This document shows, piece after piece, positions 10,377 through 22,681 of a stretch of DNA of 64,000 bases (position 1 is the first letter of the stretch; each line of letters starts with the position of its first letter). The notes under the pieces were generated by a model that worked only from the letters and a program-made list of their open reading frames with translations, was not told the origin of the DNA and made no database searches. Location: the NCBI GenBank assembly GCA_030847615.1, contig JAUMIR010000004.1, positions 84,661,001 through 84,725,000 on the forward strand, read 5' to 3'. Origin of the DNA: Gambelia wislizenii (taxonomy: Eukaryota; Chordata; Lepidosauria; Squamata; Crotaphytidae). The position numbers and the translations under genes are program-made.

Positions 10377-11099
10377 TTATTCTTCCCCCTGACCCCAATC
10401 CTGCTCCAGACTTTTCTTGTATCTTCTGGTTCTCTTGAGCTACAGTAGCTGCTTCACTGTTCCATCTCCTCACAAAGGCAGTTGTTGAAAGGAGTTTCTG
10501 CCATCTCCTCACCCCATTTGTGACCACCTTGCTTGCTGCTGCCCTTCCTTGCTGTGTGTCTTGCTTTCTCATATGTCCCACTCCCCTGACTTTCCCTGAC
10601 TGAGACAGGTGACAAGGGATGTCTTTGTGTGCATCTTTCAACATACACATGTGTGTTTCTCTGCTTCACATACGGCATTTGTGATGTGATTCCACCTCAG
10701 CCTCAGTCCGTTATCACCACAGCATCTGTCTGTAGGCAAGCAATCTACAGTGGGGCCTCTCTATGGCAATACTTGAACAAGGTGCCCCAGCACTGTGGCC
10801 TCCTGAGGACAACCTTGGATGCCATAGACACTTATTTTCCTCTTCTACCCACTCAGTTCAAGACACAGTTTTAGGAGAGCCCAATCAAAGATCGCTATTC
10901 TTGTCTTCCTGAGTGAGCTCATCTATATGTGCTTGGGAAAAGCCTCAAAACCTTAATCCTGCTGTTAGTCCGAACTAGACTAAATCCATGTAACCTGTGG
11001 GATCTACCCATGTGTTGACTCATCATTCAAAAATGGCTTCAATGGGTTTACGCTAGTTGGGATTAATCAATAGTATCTAGGCCCTGGTACCTTGGGTTG

Positions 11100-11195
11100 T
11101 TGTTGTTGTCATTATGATATTTATATCCTGTCTTTTCTCCAGTCTGGGACTCAAGCTGACTTACAAAACGTAAAACACATATAGCTAAAAAAGAA
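11100..11195 (+). mobile_element. LINE/SINE 3' tail fragment
   Basis: A TTG-rich start, 'atttatatcctgtcttttc' and 'ctgggactcaagctgactta' parallel the fragments at 10075 and 58252. Confidence 0.45.
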
Positions 11196-13472
11196 AATGA
11201 CATCATACAAAAGTTAGGAATATAATCAAGCTATCAGTAGAATGAAAGGAAGTTAAACACATGACCATTAATAGAAAACACCTAATATAAACAGGATAGC
11301 ATGTTATGAAAGGCCATTTGTTTCTCAGCAACATGTTCTGAGTTGGGCATTGATATACAGCACTACAGCATACAGGTGACCCCTTTCCTTTATCTGAACA
11401 TACCTGCATATGCATAGAAATACATCAACATGTATAACATGTGTATCATAAGCAAAAAAAAAAATGGCCACGAAGTTGAGACTCAGAATAGGTCCATTTT
11501 CCCCAATGGTACAGACTTGGGCAGGGTAGTATTGCTTTATATTTCTACCATCCTCTGTAACTCTCAGTTGTAAAATGCAAGCCTTTACTTTGTTTAGGTG
11601 GCTCTGAGGTTGCCCCACGGCTGTAATAACTTTCTCTTAATCTTCGGGATGAAAACTTGCCGGCAGATTTGTGATATCTACCACAGCTATTTGTTTGTAG
11701 GTTTTAGGACAAGAAGTATAGCCTCATCCTACTTCATTCTCATTATGACACATACAAATAGATATAGACAATCTGTTGCATACAAATATTATTCACAAGC
11801 TAGGTGTATACTGCTGCTTTTATCCTCAAGAAATGGCCATTCACATATCTCTTTGCTTAGTCACCTGAAACACACGTATGCTGACAGATACATCTTAGCT
11901 TTCTATCTCACAAGCATACACTTGAGTTGCAAAAGAAGTGTTGGCATTTAGAGGTGTAAACTGTATTTGCCCTGCCTTCTCACATCAAAATGTATGTGCT
12001 GCAGCAGGCTAAAGTTGGAAGCAGTGGGATTTACTTCATCCAGCGTATTTTCTTCAAGCCAAACAGGCAATTTAGGCAGCCAACCCCCCAAAAGATAAGT
12101 CCTGGAAATGGAATTACAGACCCCTTCTGCTGTCTCAAAGGTCTTAGATTTCTAAAGCTCCTTTCAGGTTATGAGAGAGTGCAAAACAGCCTCACTGAAA
12201 ACAGCCTCCAGGGATTTTCCTACACTGCATCCTCCTGTCTCTCAGCTTCTCTTGGAAAATGCTTTTCTTGGCCATTGACCTCAGTGAAGCCTGATGGTGA
12301 TATCATGAACATTGTAGTTTGGAAACTAAAAAGCTGTCCCAATGCTAATTATTAATATCTAGTAAGCAGTGATGTGGAAGATAGCTTTTCTTGTCTCCTC
12401 ACAAATCTTTCTAAAAAGACAATAATCTCAGCTTCTTTCCACCATAGGTTAGGACCTGTTTTTTGGTAGCAGAGGTTTCAGCTCGTTGGAGAATCTGGAC
12501 CAAGCAGCCCAGTGTCAATGTTAGATAGAGAAAGTGGCAAGAAATGTGGCTCTAATACCACAGTGACCTAGGCTCAGGGCCACACCACAGTGGCTCCCAA
12601 AGGAGAGACAATATGTATGAAGATCCACTTAGCATTATCTAGCTGATGCTACCTGGCAGATTCTGCTGACAGCAGTTTGGCATAGAGGTTTGGTTCTTCA
12701 CCATCTTAGAATTCCTTTACACCTGAATAATGAATAAGGATCCTCCTGTACTGTAAATGGGTGCAGTTCAATTGATTTCAAACTCTAGAGAAGTTCAGCA
12801 AGGTTATCTTAATTGGTATCATCTAAATATCCAATATCTGTCCTTCTAACATTACATGCTGGAGTTGAGTAGGGTGTTTAAATGGCTCTTAAAATATAAA
12901 TGTGTTGTCTTGGGAAATGGCCTTGTGCTTCATTAGATGGTGAAGAAATAATTCCTTTTTTTAAAAAAATGTGTTCTGACTATGAAAGAAAGAAATGTGA
13001 ATGAAACACTTGATTCCCATTCTCCATTTCCACACTTACACACACACATTGTTTCCACAAAGCTATCTCTAATCTTTGTTACTTGCTAGGCTTTGAACTT
13101 ACTGAAGGCTTCCTTCTTTACCATGGGAATAAACTGTTGCAGGACTTGAATGATTTTCATATTAGCCTTTGTACATCAGTAGCAGCATCACTGGTCCTGT
13201 GAAGTTTTGCTTTGCTTTATCAGGCCAGGGAATGTTTTATAAATAGTGGCAGACTTGTCCTGAATCACCACCAGGTTTAGGGAAAAGATGCTAAATGATG
13301 TCATTCCATCTTGTTCTTTCAGAGTTTCTGCTGTAGAGATTTGGACATTAGCATGTATTTGTATGAACACATGGGAAGCAAGAAACAGCGAAGTTTTGTT
13401 TTTGTTTTTTACTGTGATTGGTACTATTGATGCTCATTGGCAAGCCAAAGCACCTGAATTTTATATTTAATA

Positions 13473-13580
13473 AATGGATTGGCCTTTTTAGTCATCAGTG
13501 CACTTGCAGAAAGCGCGGGATGAGTCCTTCCTGAATCTTTGTTTGCGAAAAAAAAAAGCCAGAGAGAGAGAGAGAGAAAT
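13473..13580 (+). mobile_element. Unclassified LINE ('LINE X'), 3' end only
   Basis: Matches the 3' terminus of the LINE at 30155-31239: 'cctttttagtcatcag', 'gcagaaagcgcgggatgag', 'ccttcctgaatctt' and 'aagccag', then an (AG)n tail. It is strongly 5' truncated. The flanks 'aaatgg' and 'aaatgg' could be a short target duplication. Confidence 0.8.
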
Positions 13581-13626
13581 GGGTTTAGGTCTGACATGGG
13601 AAAGCTTTGCTCTTCCAGTTGTTCTT

Positions 13627-13732
13627 GCCTACAGCTCTCATCAAACCCATACAGTGTGGTAAAGTATGGTGGGAATTGTAGTCCAAAACATCTGGAGGGC
13701 CAAATGTTCCACACCACTGGTTTAGATCTATT
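13627..13732. mobile_element. MITE family C
   Basis: Contains 'gggaattgtagtccaaaaca', 'ctggagggccaaatgttcc' and 'ccac', the arm motif of the family whose full palindrome is at 23877-24013. Confidence 0.6.
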
Positions 13733-14103
13733 GTATAGATAAAGCCAAATCTATTGACTGTTCACCTGGTCCAAAAAATGGGCACCAGTTGCCACTGTCA
13801 AAACTAAAATATTGTATGCTAACCCTTGAAAGTAAGGCAGATATGTTCTGTTCTACCCTACATACTTAATTACCCCCTTACTATGATAAGTTATATTGCA
13901 TGAAGGCCAGGAGTAGGGAACTTCAGGCTCTAAGGTCAAATCCTGCTCTTCTGGGTTTCCAGTTCCAACTCTGGGCTTCCCCAGATGACAATGATGCACC
14001 CTCTTTTTCATGACACCACCATTTGGTGAATCCCCAGCTTTTGCACAGTTCCTCTACCCCCATTTTAGAAGCTCAAAATGCTTTCCCCATTACTGACAGT
14101 AAC

Positions 14104-14325
14104 TGCAGCCAAATCCACACTACACAAATAATCAAGTTTCAAACTGGATTATTTGCCATGGCTCCTTCCTATTGAATCCTGGGATTTGTAGTTTTACAAA
14201 GTCTTTAGCCTTCTCTGCCAAAGCGTGCTGGTGCCTCACCAAACTACAAATCCCAGGATTCCATAGGAAAAACCATGGCCAATAATCCAGTTTCAAAATG
14301 GATTATTTGTGCAGTGTTGGTCTGG
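14104..14325. mobile_element. Palindromic MITE, family B variant
   Basis: The arms pair over nearly the full length: 'cacactacacaaataatc' against 'gattatttgtgcagtgttg', and inner 'aatcctgggatttgtag' against 'ctacaaatcccaggatt'. The centre carries the shared 'ttctctgccaaag' segment of family B. Confidence 0.8.
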
Positions 14326-14876
14326 CCTGCTTTAAACTAAAATGTGCTGCCATTTTCAGTTCCACCCTTTTGCCTTTGGCCTCATTCACAACTGGGATGC
14401 AGCGCCTAAGACTGAAACTGAACTCACCTCTCCAGCTGAAAGGTTTTGCCCAACTGTTATCTAGCTCGGCTGAGGCCAACTCTGGCAGGGGTTCAATTTT
14501 TTATGTGTTTTTATCTCTTATATTTTTGGCCAATTTTTGGCTTTTTAAAGGTTTTGGGTAATGGGACAGGTGCCACGGGAACATGATTAAGGCCAAGCTG
14601 TTACATGTGGAGGCATTTTTTCTGATGTTTTGGAGTGAATTTTCAATGCTTTTTTTAAAAAGTGGGGCTGGGGTCTTTGGGAGAGGTATCAAAGGATTTG
14701 GGGACCACAGAAAAGGGTTTGGGGCCTCATGTTACTGATGGGATGCAGTTTCCCCACCGCTGATTTAGGTCTGTATCTGTATCCAGGTGGGCTTCTGTTT
14801 TGGATAGCCCACCTGCAATCAGTGTCTCCTGACTAGCTAGCTCTCTAGCTAGTTAATTCTCTCCTTCCCTCCCTCC

Positions 14877-14881
<5 letters not shown>

Positions 14882-14910
<29 letters not shown>
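14882..14910 (+). repeat. (CA)n microsatellite
   Basis: An uninterrupted AC/CA run of about 29 bases, preceded by a CTCC-rich stretch. Confidence 0.95.
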
Positions 14911-14912
<2 letters not shown>

Positions 14913-15954
14913 CACTAAAAGATGGTGTCACAAAGGGAAAGAACTTGGTTCAGAAATAACACCAAAAACCTGTTACTGTACCAGTGTTTTGGATGGAGCT
15001 TACAAAATCCTTGGGGTGACATCAGCTTCAGTGTAGGAGTTCAGAAACAGGCCCAGCCCTGCCAACCATTCGAGTGAGTTGGTTGCCTCAGGCAACAATA
15101 TTAGGAAGTGCCTGCCAAGTGTTGGAGGACAGAGCTGCATGCACCATGTAGCCTTCCTTGCACCCCCTAAACTGGGTGCTAGTCCTGTTGCCAGAGCTAA
15201 AGTAAAATTCCACTCACCTGTCTAGTCGAGTCACCTTTTTGTACACCAAATAGCATTGGAGCTCCATTTTGTTCTTTGCCTTTGGCAGCAAAATGTCTTG
15301 GGTCAGCCCCATTCATACATTTGGTTTGAACCTTGAAGCTCTTTCTTCACACCTATGGAGAAGCTATTTCCAGAACACAAAGTAGAAAATGAGACATATT
15401 AATGACAGCATGCCTTCATGTGTTTGTTCTTGAATTACACTAAATCAGGTTAGAAAGCTGCTTAAAGGCCTCATTGGCTCCGTATTAAATGCAGAAGAAT
15501 GTACATGGCTTGACTTTGGCTGTGGGAAGGGTCTGGCTTAGAAGTAACAGTAGGAACCCATGTTTCATGCTGGGAAGAAGCACTGCACCCTGCAGTGCTG
15601 AACAAAGAAGAAGCATGCCAGAGTCTCACAGAAACAGCTGTAATCATGAACATGAAATACTGCAGCAGCCTGTTTAACAGAGGAGGGCAGAGTTTAAAAG
15701 CCTCAAATGAAAGCAGATCTTCCACCTCACTTTCTGTCAGTCATACAGGCAGGCATTGATTTTATATCCAAGAGCAGCAGTCAATTGCAAGATTATGTAA
15801 AAGGTAAAGACAAAGCTATATTGTGGACACAGGGCACCAGAAATTCATACAGAGGTCCTTTAGACCCAAGAGGAGTCCATCACTTTGCCTGACAGAAGGT
15901 GGCAATTGGACTTACAGTAGCAGAGATGCAAGCATCTTGCATAGGAAGTTAGTG

Positions 15955-16045
15955 TGATGAAATGTTTAAAGGTATCAGACCAAGGAGACTTCTGTCCAAA
16001 TCCCCACTCGCTCATGAAGCTGATTGGGTGACCTTGGGTGAGGAA
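15955..16045 (+). mobile_element. tRNA-headed SINE fragment
   Basis: The phrases 'tccaaatccccactcgctc' and 'attgggtgaccttgggt' match the head-body junction of the SINE at 1795-2095, here on the plus strand. The tail is missing. Confidence 0.55.
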
Positions 16046-16159
16046 TAAATTTCTGAGTAGGCTACCATGAACTCACGCTTTAGTAGTCACTGTAGTGTCT
16101 GTTCTTAACATTCCTTTAAGCTTCATATTCACAGCATGGAAGTGCTATTACCTCTGATG

Positions 16160-16530
16160 TTTACTTCGCAGGTCAAGGTGCCATCCATGTCATAAATCAC
16201 CTTTCACCTGATAAGGTTGGCTTGTCAGTTGTCGCCAGCCCGGAAAGGGATAGTCTTATCTCACTTATCCATTAGGTGGTAACATCCAGACTGGACTACT
16301 GTAATGCACACTATGTGGAGCTACCCTGAAAATAGTTAAGCAGCACCATTTTATAGCAGCCAGACTTGAATTGGGTGGTTGAAACATCTCCACTGGCTCT
16401 CAACTTGGTTCAAGGTATACTTTAAGATGCAGGCTTTGGCTAGGTATTTGAAGTACCACTGGCTCCAATATGAACCTGCCCATTCCTTAAGATCTTTATC
16501 AGAGACTCTGTTCCTCTGGGGCCCAGATCA
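16160..16530 (+). mobile_element. L2-type LINE fragment
   Basis: Interrupted frames contain the pattern T-S-R-L-D-Y-C-N-A followed by a His-Trp-Leu block ('catctccactggctctcaa'). These are conserved in the C-terminal half of L2-clade reverse transcriptase proteins. Several stops and frame changes show that it is dead. Confidence 0.65.
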
Positions 16531-16704
16531 TAAGCTGCATGATACCAATATATTTACAGAGAGAATATGTGCAGGTTTTCTCTCCACTCACTGTTCTTGT
16601 CAGTGCCAGCAATATCAAGGGGAAGGAGGGATTTTGTTCATTATGGCCTGGTATCCTATCTAGGGACAGAAACCTCTGCAGCTTGCTACTACTTATGTTG
16701 TTGT

Positions 16705-17460
16705 TAACATGCATTTGTGAACATGCTTTTGTCAGATTTGACTTATGGTGACCCTATGAATGAGAAATGCCCAATAAACCCTGTTATTAACAAACCTGCT
16801 CAGGACTTGCATACTGAGGGCCATAGCTTCCTTTATTGAGTCAACCTACCTATAATGTAGTGTTTCTCTTTTCCTACTGCCTTCAACTTTGCCCAGTATT
16901 ATCATTTTTTTCTAATGAATCATGTATCATGATATATTTGAAGTACAATAGTCTCAGTTTAGTCATTTTGGCTTCTAATGATTTGCTCCAGGACCCATTT
17001 ATGTGCTGCTTTTGATGGTCCGTGGTATTTGTAAAACTCTCCTCGATCACCTCATTTCAAATGAGTTGATGTTTTTCTCATCAGCTTTCATTATTGTGCA
17101 GCTTTCATGCACATACTGTACACAGAAATTGGAAATACCATGGATGAGCCGCACTTTGGTGTTCAATGATACATTTTTATACCTGAGGATCTTACCTAGT
17201 TGCTTCATAGCTCTCCTTCCAAATGGTCTTCATCTGATTTCTTGAACACCACAGCCACCATATTGATTAATAACTGAGCCCAGACATAGGCATATTTAAC
17301 AATTCTGATATCTTTAATCAACTTTAAAGTTGTATAGATCTTACCCTGAATGTACTAGATCCCCTCTGAAATTCATGGGGTCATTGTAAGTCAACAGGTG
17401 ACTTGAAGGAACATATTTTACTTTAAGATCTACTGTGGTCATTATTTTTATCTTCTTAAT
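16705..17460 (-). mobile_element. BovB/RTE LINE 3' region
   Basis: On the plus strand the order 'ttgagtcaacc', 'cttttcctactgccttcaac', 'tagtctcagtttagtcattt', 'catttcaaatgagttgatg' and 'ttgtgcagctttcatgcac' parallels the block at 34053-34390. That block runs into a reverse-transcriptase segment with the GKGVRQGC motif of BovB-type elements. The orientation is minus. A SINE-tail fragment interrupts it near 17345-17415, and another SINE sits at 17471-17584. Confidence 0.65.
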
Positions 17461-17594
17461 ATTCAGCTGTGAAGAAGGACCTGACAAACCATTTCTGAGT
17501 ATTCCTTGCCCAAGAAAACCCCATGACATTCGTGGTGTTGCCATATGTTGAAAGGCAACTTGTAGGCTCATACACACACACAACATTCAGCTGT
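17461..17594 (+). mobile_element. 5'-truncated SINE with 10-bp target duplication
   Basis: The insert 17471-17584 carries the shared SINE tail ('ttccttgcccaagaaaac', then a CA-rich end). It is flanked by the perfect direct repeat 'attcagctgt' at 17461-17470 and 17585-17594. Confidence 0.8.
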
Positions 17595-17739
17595 ACTAAT
17601 GTGTAGCTATAAACTACTTGCGATAATGACATGCATTTTACCAGTGGTTCACCATTACCCAGAGATCTGAGCAGAATTTCTTCCCAAGGGCCCATGTGGT
17701 ACAAAGTTTTAAAATGAGCCTTTAAAAGCCATCAGTTTC

Positions 17740-17975
17740 ATGCTGCTTTTAGCTGAGATTTTGGCCTGAATGTTTAACTTTTTAATGGTTGGTAGTGGTA
17801 CTAGATTGAAATGGTTTTTAAATTTTTAATTTAATTATACAGGAGAGTGCTGTTGGGCTTGTAAATTGTTTAAACCATTGTTTTATATCATTGTAACTGT
17901 ATTGGAACATCGTTGTTTTATGCTTAGCTTAAATGTGAGCCATCTTCTGAAGGCTCTGCCATAAAAAGCAACACA
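17740..17975 (+). mobile_element. Probable L2-type 3' tail
   Basis: AT-rich sequence with 'tttttaatttaattata', 'ttgttttatatcattgtaa' and 'gtgagccatcttctgaagg' resembles the untranslated end of L2 elements (compare 63690-63780). Family assignment is tentative. Confidence 0.4.
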
Positions 17976-17999
17976 GAAGTATTTGAAAGAAATCAATTT

Positions 18000-19039
18000 A
18001 ATTAAAGTGATTCTACCAAGGGACTCTTGTACCACAAAGCAACGTGGAATCAGCATTTGCCCTCCATATCCCTGGGCTTATGTATCTCCTCTTGAACTAT
18101 AGTCAATGATGAATTAGTACAATGGTTAGATTTTGCCTAGGGCTAAGCAGTAGAATTGAAAGGCTTTGTGAAGCCACTGCATTTTGCAATATGCTGATCA
18201 CCCACTCAGTGGAAAGGTTGGGTGATCTGATTTTCCAAATAAAGCATCCCATAGTTCTGAGAGAAATGGTATACTTGTGAGTGTTGTGTATGCATGTGCT
18301 TTGTTCCTGAAACATCCTGCATTTTATGGCATTCCAGCCAAGAATATGAATTCTTTAGTATGGAAAAGCACCAAATGCCATCAGTATAATGAGATGGAAT
18401 GCCAAAAAGCATCGTAAGAAGGCTAATTTTTTTTAAAAAAATGATTTTTTTTTTAAATGAGGTTACATCCAATTGTTAGTCTCTATTAGAATAGACTCAT
18501 TGAATCAATGGGACTTATATGCATCTTGGCTTATAAAGTCCCATTCATTTAATGAATCTGTTTTAGTTGGGACCAGTAATTGGATTTAGCCCCTCATTTT
18601 TCAACTTTATATCCAATTTTTATTTTCAGTTTTTTACATTAGCAGTGCATTCCTGTATATGTTTACTCATGTATAGTGAAGTCTTGAAAGTTCCCTTGTA
18701 TTCAGTGGGAGTTTAATCTCAGGCAGATATACAGTTCTGGACACACTGACCTGACAGTAAGTATCAGTGGCCTTACTGCTGAGTAGATAGGCTAGGAGTA
18801 GTCTGTTAGTCTGTATAAAGGAATGTAGCCTTAGTGTTCCTTAAAAAAGTAACCTGGGTTAAAATAAACTTAAAGCTGGATTAAAACAAACAAAATATTT
18901 ACAACCTATGCATTATATTAATAATCTCATAAAACAGAACCAGTTGATACTTGGTGAAGCATCCTGAATCAAACTTTGTTTTTTGCTGTCAAAGACAGAA
19001 CTGAGAGTGGTGCAGGAATAGGACTTACCAGTTCCCATC
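18000..19039. other. Non-coding stretch, no recognised feature
   Basis: AT-rich intronic sequence. No exon, RNA gene or classified repeat was recognised. Confidence 0.35.
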
Positions 19040-19250
19040 TGATTTGAAAAGTTAAGCATGCTCAGGCCTGGTTAGTATTTGGAAGAAAGACTGCCCTGGA
19101 ATACCAGGTGCTGTAGGGTATATTTCAGAAGAAGGCAATGACAAATTACCCCTGAATATTCCTTACGTAAGAAAACCTTATGAAATTCATGGGGTCACCC
19201 TAGGTTGACAGGTGACTTGAAGATATTGTATATGCATTATATTATCATAA
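19040..19250 (+). mobile_element. 5S rRNA-headed SINE, diverged
   Basis: The 5S-like segment ('cccatctgatttgaaaagt', 'ggcctggttagtatttgga', 'aataccaggtgctgtaggg') is followed by the shared tail ('aagaaaaccttatgaaattc', 'gacaggtgacttgaaga'). It is more diverged than the copies at 36182 and 57221. Confidence 0.8.
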
Positions 19251-19559
19251 ACATTTCTCAACAGGTCACTTAGGAGTGAGTGGCAAATTATGGACATTTG
19301 TGTCTCTATCAACCAAAGTGGGCATTTATTCCCATCTCATGGAGTGGGGGAAAATGTTCTGTTCTCTTATTATTACCAGACTTTGCTTCTGAAAACTCCC
19401 AGATTTCAAAAGCAGTTTCCTCTATGACATGGGTAACTTGTTCAGGGAAAACAAACTTAAAACATCCTTGAGTTTGTTGAACAGGTTTTACTAAGGATCT
19501 TCCTGGCTTTAGGTTGCACTCCTTCATCCACTTGCTTGGGAGTAAGTCAGAATGAAGAA

Positions 19560-19672
19560 TGTATTGTCCTCCAGTTGTTGTTAGACTGCAGTCACCATCA
19601 GTCCTGGCCAGTATAGCCAATAATGATTGTTGATGGGAGTTGAAATCTAACCACATCTGGAGAGCCCCCCTT
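19560..19672. mobile_element. MITE family C, diverged
   Basis: An inverted pair, 'cctccagttgttgttagac' and 'ttgaaatctaaccacatctg', surrounds a short centre. It is a degenerate member of the family at 23877-24013. Confidence 0.45.
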
Positions 19673-19679
19673 TCCTTGG

Positions 19680-21364
19680 CAAGTATTTTGAGTAGGTTAT
19701 CTTGTGTAACATCTTTGCCTATGCACAGAGAAATCGAACAGGTTCTCAGCTGATCTTGTTTCCAAGCAGATCTAAATCCTGTAGTAGAAAAGGAACATTG
19801 TAGGCTGCATGACCAAAAATTTGGGATTATTCTTCTAGGTAGTATGAAGACTATTCAGTTGAAAACCAATATTTTTATTAATATACTACCTGTACCTGGA
19901 GATTAGATAAATCACCAAATGAAAAACTTGATTTAAAACACTGTTTTTTCTTATTGGCTGAAATTGTTAGAGACTTGATCTAACTCTTTATGAACTAAAT
20001 AAAAGAAATAGCCCATTGTGCATTCATATGGGCTTTAATTTCTGCTTTTTTAAAAAAACCTTTTAATTCTTTAATTCCTGTTTTGTTGCCAAACTAAAGC
20101 ACAAAGGAAGATGAACATAAATGAGATTTGAGTACAAGCAGACACAAGCAGTCTCAGTTATTCTTGGTATCAGTGGAAGGTGTTAAAACTGACCCAAAGG
20201 ATGAAAGATGAAGGTTGCAATGTTTCACTGCAATTTACACCATGGCAAATTCCATGCTGCCATGTCCTGGTTCAGAAAAGGAAACAATAAAGAGAGAAGG
20301 AAGTTGAATCCAGCTTGTCTAGACCTTGCTTGACTTGGGAACAAGTGCCTTCATCAACAGTGACATCCTCCTCCTCATTAGGAGTTAATAGCAGTAGACC
20401 TTCAATGCTTAGCATAGCAGAGTAGAATGACATACTACGCACATTTACTTAATTTCAGTGAGGCATACTTTTAAGTAAACATGTATGGGAACATATTCAT
20501 TAGGCCAACCAGACAGGCATAACATTCCTTGTGCTAGCTTTCAAACTCACAAGCTTCTTCATGAGACAGAGATGGGGGAAATAATGCATGCTGGATTTGT
20601 GTGATGGTGTTAAGATTCCTGCAGCTTACATGTTGCATTGAGGTAGCACAGAGCCATCGAGTTGTGACCTACTATTACAGTCTGCTCCAGAGGTAGGAAA
20701 CTGTCAAGTGTTGTGGGGACTGTATGGGACCTCCATGGGACTTCGGAGAACCACACCACCACACCATTTTTAAAATTGGCCCCAAATGGCTCTCAACACC
20801 CCCTGGGAATTGTAGGGGGGGCAACTTTACCATTTGCCATTTTAAGCCTGGGAGAGGTGTTTTTTAAAACAGAAAGTCAGATGGAATTCACTAGATGTTT
20901 TTTAAAAAGTGATGCCAAAAATTGAGGCCAATCCCCCCCCCCAATTTTTTTTCCAGGGCAGGTGTGGTTGCTAGAAGGCTTGGTGCCTTAAAAATGGCCT
21001 TGGAGGCCATAGGTTGCAGTTTCCCCACTCCTGGTCTACTCAAATGTTTCCTCTATACCACCTCAAAAACTGCATGATTCTATCTCCAACACTTTCCCTG
21101 TGTTCTTTTCAGACATCTCTTCCTGATGAAGAAACTTGTGAACTTCAAATGCTAGCTAATATTGTTCCTTTCTGGTTGGCCTAGTAAAGGTCTTACCACA
21201 ATTCAGACTTCAAATTTGTCTTATAGTCAAACATGACTACCCCTTCATTTGTTTATTTTGGTTCAGGATGTGAGTCTGGCTTAGGGTGTGTGGTTGGAAT
21301 TAAAAACCATGATCCATTCTTGAAGAATAACAGTTCCCAAAGGGGTAACCACATCTATCTGTTC
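19680..21364. other. Non-coding stretch with unclassified repeats
   Basis: The region 20690-21035 ('aggtaggaaactgtcaagtg' to 'cagtttccccactcctggt') resembles material at 14540-14765 that ends 'cagtttccccaccgctgat' and may be an unassigned dispersed repeat. No gene is seen. Confidence 0.35.
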
Positions 21365-21475
21365 AAATAAAAACAAAGAGACCCTGGCACCTTACAGGTG
21401 AATGCATTTATTGTAGCATGAACTTTTATGGACTGTAGTGTACTTCATGGGATGCATGAAATGTTGTACACATCC
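21365..21475 (+). mobile_element. Interspersed repeat fragment, family not assigned
   Basis: Contains 'gagaccctggcaccttac', 'ttattgtagcatgaactttt' and 'tacttcatgggatgcatga'. I recognise this phrase as a very common reptile repeat but cannot name the family with confidence. Confidence 0.5.
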
Positions 21476-21517
21476 ACTTCCAGAGTATACATAATCAGGT
21501 TGGATTGTATACAGCAA

Positions 21518-22217
21518 GGTCTCTCTCTCTCTCTGGCTTTTCTTCGCAAATGAAGATTCAGGAAGGACTCATCCAGCGCTTTCTGCAAGCGCGCTGATGA
21601 CTAAAAAGGCCAATACGAGATAAACAAGTCCGGTTGCAGAAAGCACTGCAGAAGGTCTCCTTGGGTGATGTTTCCAGGTTGTGATTCTTTCTGTGTTGTC
21701 GTTTTTCTTCAAGACTTGTTTGGCATGAGTTCTCAAATATGGCTGCAGCATTGTGGATAGTGCGTCTCCATGCCTCCTGATGTGAAGCCAGGGCGGACCA
21801 TTGTTGGTGATCAATTTGGCTGAGCTTGGGATGTTGTTTCAGGGAGTCTTTGTATTGCTTTTTTGGAGCGCCCCTCTTACGCTTACCCGTGGCGAGTTCA
21901 CCGTAGAGTACTATTTTTGGGAGGTGATGGTCCTCCATCCTAGAAACGTGCCCTGCCCAGCGCAGCTGTGTTCTCAATATCATGGCCTCAATGCTGGTGA
22001 TCCCTGCTTACTTAAGGACAGCAACATTTGTCACATAGTCAGTCCAGTGTATATTTAGGATTGTGCGTATACAGCGCTGATGAAAGCGTTCGAGGAGTCG
22101 TAAGTGCTGGTGATAGGTGACCCATGTTTCAGACCCATAAAGGAGAATAGACAGTACAATGGCTCTATACACACTGATTTTTGTGCTTCGCCTCAGGTGT
22201 TTATTACTCCAAACTCG
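21518..22217 (-). mobile_element. LINE X copy, reverse transcriptase C-terminal part
   Basis: Minus-strand frames (22265-22008 and 21983-21558) encode the end of a non-LTR retrotransposon protein. The pattern includes V-W-S-N-K-H-L-R-R, Y-G-S-E-T-W and R-W-A-G-H-V-S-R-M-E-D, and a cysteine/histidine cluster lies at the C-terminus. One frame break separates the two parts. The 3' end lies at the left, next to a CT-rich (AG)n tail. It is a homologue of the copies at 30155 and 33217. The clade is not determined. Confidence 0.85.
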
Positions 22218-22681
22218 AGGAAAATTAAAAGTAGGAAGTACTGACAGTGACAAATGCACTAACAACAGTGGCCATTCACCAAACTGTTGCTGACAAAATT
22301 AACATTGTGGCACTTGGTAAGCCAATTAACACATGGAGTGTGATAAGAAACTTGTAGTGTGATGTAGTCGTGAAAAGTAGAATCCTTCCAGGGAAGTCAT
22401 TTTGTGTTACACACTGATGGCCCACAGTGAACCAGGAAAGGAAATGAAGAAACTCATAAAATGTACAAATGACAACACCAAACAAGTCTTTTGATCAGAG
22501 CTATCTCTCATCCTAGTTCAAATCAAGCATGCATTTTCAGTCAGTCTTTGTAGTGATTAATAAAGGGAGATGAGAGAGGAAAATGTATTTCAAAGCTTGT
22601 CACATTTCTTTTTAAATCATTTTTTGTTTCCCATGGACTGTTCATTTTAACCACTGAGCTTATTTTCCCCTTCCCCTCCAG
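22218..22681 (+). other. KCNC4: End of intron 1 with exon 2 acceptor
   Basis: No repeat is recognised here. The last 20 bases form the pyrimidine tract 'attttccccttcccctccag', a strong acceptor. Confidence 0.6.

Larger units (their letters stand above)
10001..22681 (+). other. KCNC4: KCNC4 intron 1
   Basis: The donor is GTGAGT at 10001-10006. The acceptor is a pyrimidine tract ending in CCAG at 22678-22681. The intron is phase 0 and 12,681 bases long. The interior is AT-rich and holds only repeats and unclassified sequence; 11200-13470 in particular shows nothing I recognise beyond short runs. Frames inside (for example 11598-11951 and 11990-12355) have no family signature. Confidence 0.9.
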
